The position numbers and the translations under genes are program-made. DNA of 11,976 bases from Saprospiraceae bacterium (GTDB lineage Bacteria > Bacteroidota > Bacteroidia > Chitinophagales > Saprospiraceae), in contig JAHDII010000083.1 in assembly GCA_020630895.1 (NCBI GenBank), positions 1 to 11,976 of the forward strand, written 5' to 3'. This document shows, piece after piece, positions 8,198-11,976 of the stretch; position 1 is the stretch's first letter, and each line of letters begins with the position of its first letter. The notes under the pieces were generated by a model. It ran no database searches. It worked only from the letters and a program-made list of their open reading frames with translations, and was not told the DNA's origin.

Positions 8198-10402
8198 CAA
8201 TAGAGTAATTGTATTTTCTTTTTTTGTTAGAGTAAGATTCAAATTTTTAGAAATACCTCCTCCTGCTTCTGTTAAAGTTAAAATCATGGGATGAAATCCT
8301 GTAGAAACAGCTGTAATATTAGAAATAACAATTGTTACAGATGAATTAGGACTTGTAGTCGTAGGCATACTTAAAGTAGCATTAATGGGAAGACCAGACA
8401 AAGATAAATCGACATTATTTGAATATGAACCTATACTCGTTAAATTCAATTCATATTCTACACTATTTGCAGTACATACTGATTTATCTAGATCATTAAT
8501 AACCGCTGTAAAATCATAAGCTGAAGCATCTACTATCTCAAAATCTTCATCAGAAATATCAAAGAAGATATTATCTGCTGCTTTTACTTTTACTCTATTT
8601 TGAGTACCTACATTATTAGGAACAGTAATCGTATAAGAACCATTATTTGCAACATTTGTAGCTAATGTAATTGGATAGGTTAATCCACCATCTGTAGAGA
8701 GAAATATATCTACGATTGAACTGTTAATAGGAGCTAAATCTGTATCCGCCTTATCCCAAGTTATAGTAGCATTATTACCTACAGTCCATATAATTCCTGC
8801 TTCATTAGGGTATGTAACTCTAAATGGTCCTTTATTGTCAACAAAAAATTGTAATTCCTCATAAGTAATCCCCATTCCTACCCCATGATTATCTCTAGCA
8901 TAGCAACGAAAATTGAGTGTTCGAGCTTCACTAGGAAGGACTTCTCCAAGATCATATCCTCCCACAATACTTTCGATTCGAGGAATCGTTCGGGTAGATT
9001 CAGAGCTATGAGAAAACATTTGAAATAGTGGATCTACAGTTGTTGGAGCCCAAGGAGCAGAACCTACTCCAGAATCAAACTGTTCCCAAGCATAAGAAAA
9101 ACTGGTTGTTCCATCTGGATCTGTAGCGGAAGCAGTCAACTCAAAGGGAGTTAGCATAGGAATATAAAAGCCTCCTGTAGGCATAGTTAGTACTGGAGGG
9201 GTATTTCCTGTAGCAATATTTTGAGCACAATTGGTATTAATAAATAATTTATTGTACATCTGCTCAATACTTCTGCCATGAAAATAATTGATTCTACCAT
9301 AAGGTACTTGATGTCCGCCTCCACAAACACCTGTACTACCATAGCTCATTATAGAATTTCCTGCTCCTGGTTCCATATTATTAGAACCCCAGCCTGGGCA
9401 ATAATTAAACATATGTCCTGCTCCCATATTATGCCCTAACTCATGGGAAATCGTCCAATGACTATTATCTCCATGTGTTCCTGCTTTACTACCCCCACAA
9501 GTCACTCCTAAATAGGAAACACCACCACCACCACCATAAATAACTGTCCCTATTTCATAGTTTGTTTCACCTATTAATCCATTAATAATACCTGTAGCAG
9601 TACTAAGACTACCTGTATATGGATCAGAAGCGGCATCTGTAAAAATTAAATTTTCTGGATTAGGAGCTAATTCAAAAGTAATACTTAAATCTCTTTCACA
9701 AACAAAATTCATATCTGATACAAACTCCAATTGGCGATCTACAATATCTGCAATTACATTTCCATAAGTAGCACTATGTGCATGAGTAAACATGACTGCC
9801 AATCGATATTTTCTTAACTCTGTACCCCAAGAGTTTCCAGCCATCATTTGTTTATGATTGTGTCCTAGCCTTTCTTCTGATGAATGATCATGATCTTCTG
9901 TACCACAATGAAAAGGAGTTCTTACTTCATCACTCGCTAAATAACTCATATATAAATTTCTATTAGCTTGAGTGACTTTATCTATAAAGAATGTTCCTTG
10001 ATCACTATCTCCAATAAGATGAAAATTGTTATTTGTTTTAATAATATATAAACGAGAAGATGAATTATCAAAACTCCTAGCTCTAAATGTTTTAATGTCA
10101 GGTCGTCGTTTTTGTAGTTCTTCATCTATTATTCTTACTTCTTCTAAATTGAAGCATTCTTCTCCTCCATAAGGCATGGGAATATCCAAACACCTCTCGC
10201 TAGTCATTCTTCCTGATATTACATTATCTATCTCTTCAACATCCATTTCTAATAAGCGAAATGAACGAGGCAAGGTTTCGTGTTCTACTGAATGAAGTGA
10301 AGATCTATCTGTAACAACAATATCTTTCCAAATATTTTGTGCAGATGTACGAAAACTAATCAATAATAAAATGAATATAATTTTAATTATTTGAGAAGAC
10401 AT
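6704..10402 (-). CDS. Secreted reprolysin-like zinc metalloprotease with LamG domain, N-terminal part of split gene
   Basis: The 1232-residue product is the upstream half of a T9SS exoenzyme. It begins with a signal peptide (1-21, hydrophobic IIKIIFILLLISF, cleavage likely after SAQ), then a propeptide (about 23-195) ending in a His-rich stretch. The catalytic domain (about 196-395) has the metzincin zinc site HELGHNMGAGH, with His320, Glu321, His324, Gly327 and His330, and the Met-turn IMSY with Met352. This points to a reprolysin-like (M12B-type) endopeptidase acting outside the cell. Ig/cadherin-like domains follow (about 402-523, 524-625 and 626-728), then LamG 1 (736-905), a linker module (906-1095), another Ig-like domain (1096-1203) and the first strands of LamG 2. 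The frame ends at the TAA described separately, so the T9SS sorting domain is lost: the product could cross the inner membrane but should not be exported by T9SS. Zinc ligands are intact. The ATG at 10402 is directly followed by the signal peptide. Confidence 0.9.
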   Translation of the reverse strand: MSSQIIKIIFILLLISFRTSAQNIWKDIVVTDRSSLHSVEHETLPRSFRLLEMDVEEIDNVISGRMTSERCLDIPMPYGGEECFNLEEVRIIDEELQKRRPDIKTFRARSFDNSSSRLYIIKTNNNFHLIGDSDQGTFFIDKVTQANRNLYMSYLASDEVRTPFHCGTEDHDHSSEERLGHNHKQMMAGNSWGTELRKYRLAVMFTHAHSATYGNVIADIVDRQLEFVSDMNFVCERDLSITFELAPNPENLIFTDAASDPYTGSLSTATGIINGLIGETNYEIGTVIYGGGGGVSYLGVTCGGSKAGTHGDNSHWTISHELGHNMGAGHMFNYCPGWGSNNMEPGAGNSIMSYGSTGVCGGGHQVPYGRINYFHGRSIEQMYNKLFINTNCAQNIATGNTPPVLTMPTGGFYIPMLTPFELTASATDPDGTTSFSYAWEQFDSGVGSAPWAPTTVDPLFQMFSHSSESTRTIPRIESIVGGYDLGEVLPSEARTLNFRCYARDNHGVGMGITYEELQFFVDNKGPFRVTYPNEAGIIWTVGNNATITWDKADTDLAPINSSIVDIFLSTDGGLTYPITLATNVANNGSYTITVPNNVGTQNRVKVKAADNIFFDISDEDFEIVDASAYDFTAVINDLDKSVCTANSVEYELNLTSIGSYSNNVDLSLSGLPINATLSMPTTTSPNSSVTIVISNITAVSTGFHPMILTLTEAGGGISKNLNLTLTKKENTITLLPDQAMSFDGTGHIHVLNNNNDFSFGKEINFSVECWIKTTSTAGDVSIISDKNWNSGKNKGWIIAMQSGKILLNIGDGNNRLDITTGTNLYNDGKWHHIAISINRQGNGSAQLYIDGVLMEERITYMLGDINNANDLVIGADKNNNYKYDGLVDEVRIWNKALTATEIREQMHLIMDACNDNLISCYQFNEVSGDATDAFSFHDGIVTNATRVISSAPFGPGLANTQVENNGSIPFTNDMTINYLNSAGANVTTTRIDISPYGNTGVEPTDLIQGTQYWVANRYDVLGEYQMDISFAVSTDVLASELTTPFIYKVYHREFNSATDWTLITYASAVDDVNDIITFSNIPNYGQYLITKSTKATISVYDYELIFCDLELGTGGSILSYTVAGALLTGDLTITAPIGYEVSVLPNSGFSNSLTLSPVGGTITTTLIYVKFNPNTVGDFFSSITHSSPTADDLLLDVRGSAITSSPEKAISFDGSSYIHIPKINSDFDFGTS

Positions 10403-10669
10403 AATGGCTATATAATTTTTGGTAAAGATGAATATTCAATATGCGAATTTAATATTTAAATCTTATTTCCAAATAAAACCATAAAAAAATATATCGAAGA
10501 TTATTGTAAAATATTAAGGCAAATTCAAATTACTCTATTTCCAAGAAAAGGATTCGCAAGTAATAAAAAAACAATCCTCATCATTATTTAGAATGCAACT
10601 TTTTAGTTTAGATACACTTTTTATATTTACCATAGTAGGAATATGATTCATACAAGAAAGAAAACACAA
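10403..10669. other. AT-rich intergenic region upstream of the protease gene
   Basis: This stretch contains the upstream region of the protease gene. I found only weak -7 candidates on the minus strand, such as TTTATTTG (10477-10470) with a poor TTCG 17 bases upstream, so no promoter is called. A 60-codon frame at 10535-10717 is not supported because it starts inside the neighbouring terminator hairpin and resembles nothing. Confidence 0.5.
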
Positions 10670-10700
10670 AAAGCGGAAATCCGTTACAGATTTCCGCTTT
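10670..10700 (-). terminator. Rho-independent terminator of the PUR-family gene
   Basis: AAAGCGGAAATC (10670-10681) pairs with GATTTCCGCTTT (10689-10700), a perfect 12-bp stem with a 7-base loop. Read on the minus strand it lies 37 bases after the stop of the PUR/DUF3276 gene and is followed by the T-rich tail TTGTGTTTTC. It isolates that gene from the protease locus. Confidence 0.85.
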
Positions 10701-10737
10701 ATATTGCTCATATTCATATATTTTCAATAGAGTTGTT

Positions 10738-11106
10738 TTACCAACTCATATCATCTTCATTAGGTTCAGAAGGTGTTTCTGTTTGTTTTTTAGCTTCTTC
10801 TAAACTAGCTTCATATTCTTGATGACGACGTGTAAACTCATCATAATCATAATCTGGCATGAGTTCTGTTTTAACATGATTTACTGTTGCCTCCAGACCT
10901 TCTAAGAAGCGATTAAAATCTTCTTTATATAAAAAGATTTTATGTCTTTCATATCTATCACTATCAAATCGCTTTGTGCTTTCTGTAATAGTGAGATAAT
11001 AATCTTCACCTTTAGTTTGGCGTACATCAAAAAAATAAGTTCTTCTTTTCCCTGCTCTTACTTTGTTAGAATATACACTCTCGTTTCGTTTTCTTTCAAA
11101 ATCCAC
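10738..11106 (-). CDS. PUR-alpha-like single-strand nucleic-acid-binding protein (DUF3276)
   Basis: The 122-residue product matches the small PUR family of Bacteroidota and spirochaetes (DUF3276), single-domain relatives of eukaryotic Pur-alpha that bind single-stranded DNA or RNA; the spirochaete member acts as a regulator. The core (about 11-78) contains VRAGKRRTYFFDVRQTKGED, then YYLTITESTKRF and the basic HKIFLYKEDFNRFLEGL, the typical beta-strand/helix pattern with many basic and aromatic residues. Residues 79-122 form an acidic, Glu-rich tail ending DDMSW, longer than in many homologues. The start is GTG at 11106-11104: an in-frame TGA lies just upstream and no Met occurs in the core, so GTG is the only reasonable start. 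GAGGA lies three bases before it, unusually Shine-Dalgarno-like for this phylum. It stands alone, divergent from the YCII-like gene. The exact target is unknown. Confidence 0.92.
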   Translation of the reverse strand: MDFERKRNESVYSNKVRAGKRRTYFFDVRQTKGEDYYLTITESTKRFDSDRYERHKIFLYKEDFNRFLEGLEATVNHVKTELMPDYDYDEFTRRHQEYEASLEEAKKQTETPSEPNEDDMSW

Positions 11107-11286
11107 AAGTCCTCAATTTAATTTAAAAAATAATTGGTTTATATTTGAGGGTGTAATTATACTACATTTTTATAAAAATAAAGCATAATGCATTAGTAAA
11201 TATATAAAAATTTTGGTGAATTTTCATCATTCATAAAATGTTTATATGTTTTACAATGATAAAAAGGCATATTTAGATTCGGTTTT

Positions 11287-11320
11287 TTTGACTTAGGCTA
11301 GATTTTTTCATCTAATTTTT
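11287..11320 (+). promoter_or_regulatory. Candidate promoter of the YCII-like gene
   Basis: TTTG (11287-11290) is followed after 22 bases by TAATTTTT (11313-11320), seven of eight positions of the Bacteroidota TAnnTTTG box. Transcription would start near 11327, about 74 bases before the ATG. The region is T-rich, so chance matches are likely. I found no convincing counterpart for the divergent minus-strand gene in the same 294-base intergenic region. Confidence 0.38.
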
Positions 11321-11400
11321 CATTTATTTTCATTTTTTGTCCACTACCTCGTTTTCAGGATCGTCATAGGGGTATATTTATTCATTTAAAAATTAAAATC

Positions 11401-11736
11401 ATGAAAAATTTTTTAGTTATTTATTATGCTCCAACTCAATCTTTTGAACAAATGAAACAAGCAAGTCCTGAAGAAAGAATGGCAGGCATGAAACTTTGGA
11501 TGGATTGGAAGGCTTCTCATGAAGATAAAATCGTTAACTTTGGAGCTCCTGTCATTCCTGGTCAAGATCGTAGTGCTAATGAATCTTGGAAAGATAGTGA
11601 TAAGGATATTAGTGGCTTTTCTTTGGTTCAAGGAGAAAATATTGAAGAAGTTAAAGAAATGTTGAATGATCATCCTCATACAGCTTATAATCCTGCTTGT
11701 AAAATTGGAGTGTATGAGTTTTTTCCAATGATGTAA
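11401..11736 (+). CDS. YCII-related (DGPF-like) domain protein
   Basis: The 111-residue protein fits the YCII-related family, small proteins with a dimeric alpha/beta-barrel (ferredoxin-like) fold. Features in order: first strand MKNFLVIYYAP (1-11), helix ASPEERMAGMKLWMDWKASH (21-40), then IVNFGAPVIPGQ (44-55), a second strand SGFSLVQGEN (71-80), helix IEEVKEMLNDHPHTAY (81-96) and the last strand KIGVYEFFPM. The conserved His of the family is represented by DHPH (His91, His93). Length is normal for the single-domain form. Relatives are often annotated only as hypothetical or YCII-like, and no reaction can be assigned. The ATG follows an A-rich leader (AAAATTAAAATC). The gene stands alone on the plus strand, with no partner such as an ECF sigma factor, which sometimes accompanies DGPF proteins. 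Confidence 0.82.
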   Translation: MKNFLVIYYAPTQSFEQMKQASPEERMAGMKLWMDWKASHEDKIVNFGAPVIPGQDRSANESWKDSDKDISGFSLVQGENIEEVKEMLNDHPHTAYNPACKIGVYEFFPMM

Positions 11737-11768
11737 ATTTATTGCGAATTATTGATTATAGCTCAATT

Positions 11769-11880
11769 AAAAAACGCAGAGAATCGCAAAGGAATACGCA
11801 GAGATGCACAAAGAGTAAAGTATAAATTTTATTCATTTAGTTATAGTAAAAATCCAGTAGCTCTCTGCGTTATTTTTTTT
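11769..11880 (+). repeat. CGCAGAG direct and inverted repeats with T tract, possible terminator or dispersed element
   Basis: Two imperfect tandem copies of about 22 bases begin ACGCAGAGA (11774 and 11796) and each contains CGCAAAG or GCACAAAG. An inverted copy, TCTCTGCGTT (11862-11871), can pair over 10 bp with 11773-11782, or over 9 bp with 11796-11804, and is followed by eight T (11873-11880). It lies 32 bases after the YCII-like gene. It may act as its terminator, though the loop is long (57-79 bases), or it may be a small repetitive element. Confidence 0.55.
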
Positions 11881-11908
11881 GTAATGATATTTATTTGATT
11901 TTAACGGA

Positions 11909-11942
11909 TTTGCTGTTCTTTTCACTAAAGAGAATAAGGTTG
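11909..11942 (+). promoter_or_regulatory. Candidate promoter of a gene beyond the right edge
   Basis: TTTG (11909-11912), a 22-base spacer and TAAGGTTG (11935-11942) fit the Bacteroidota promoter pattern at 11 of the 12 box letters, counting the two n positions as free. The window ends in AAAAAATTAAAAC, very like the leader just before the ATG at 11401, so a plus-strand start codon probably follows immediately outside. The gene itself cannot be seen. Confidence 0.45.
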
Positions 11943-11976
11943 ACCCTTTTTATTTAAATTATTAAAAAATTAAAAC

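Noticed and set aside
10535..10717. Minus-strand frame of 60 codons
   Set aside because: Its start codon lies next to, and its first codons run through, the hairpin terminator of the PUR gene; it has no recognisable domain, signal or leader.
11413..11679. Minus-strand frame of 88 codons
   Set aside because: It is the antisense shadow of the YCII-like gene.

Overview
The window is AT-rich DNA from a member of the Bacteroidota. Four things support this: a protein with a type IX secretion system (T9SS) C-terminal sorting domain, a PUR-alpha-like DUF3276 protein, start codons preceded by A-rich leaders rather than Shine-Dalgarno sites, and promoter-like boxes of the TTTG / TAnnTTTG type. I cannot name the genus from the sequence. 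Almost everything lies on the minus strand; only the last complete gene is on the plus strand.

Right to left on the minus strand (direction of transcription): a small nucleic-acid-binding protein of the PUR/DUF3276 family (10738-11106, GTG start) ends at a clear hairpin terminator. Next is a very large locus (3764-10402) for a secreted metzincin metalloprotease with repeated LamG domains and a T9SS sorting tail. One in-frame TAA at 6704-6706 splits it into a protease half with the signal peptide and a LamG/sorting half with the C-terminal secretion signal. Then come an unidentified lipoprotein (2808-3665), ribosomal protein S15 (rpsO, 2431-2706) and polynucleotide phosphorylase (pnp, from 2224, running off the left edge). 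rpsO and pnp are classical neighbours, but here a strong hairpin terminator separates them and each has its own promoter-like box.

On the plus strand, a 111-residue YCII-like protein (11401-11736) is divergent from the PUR gene. It is followed by a small repeat/hairpin region with a T tract, then by a promoter-like sequence and A-rich leader at the right edge, suggesting that another plus-strand gene begins just outside.

The main point of interest is the broken T9SS protease. The reading frame continues on both sides of the stop, and the homologous repeat copies in the same protein show that the stop lies inside a LamG domain, so it is either a recent nonsense mutation or a base error. The protein also carries three tandem copies of a composite unit, a LamG domain plus an unrecognised module of about 180-190 residues ending in YGQ(Y/F)L(I/L)T. 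I saw no tRNA or rRNA gene, CRISPR array, transposase, phage gene or defence system.
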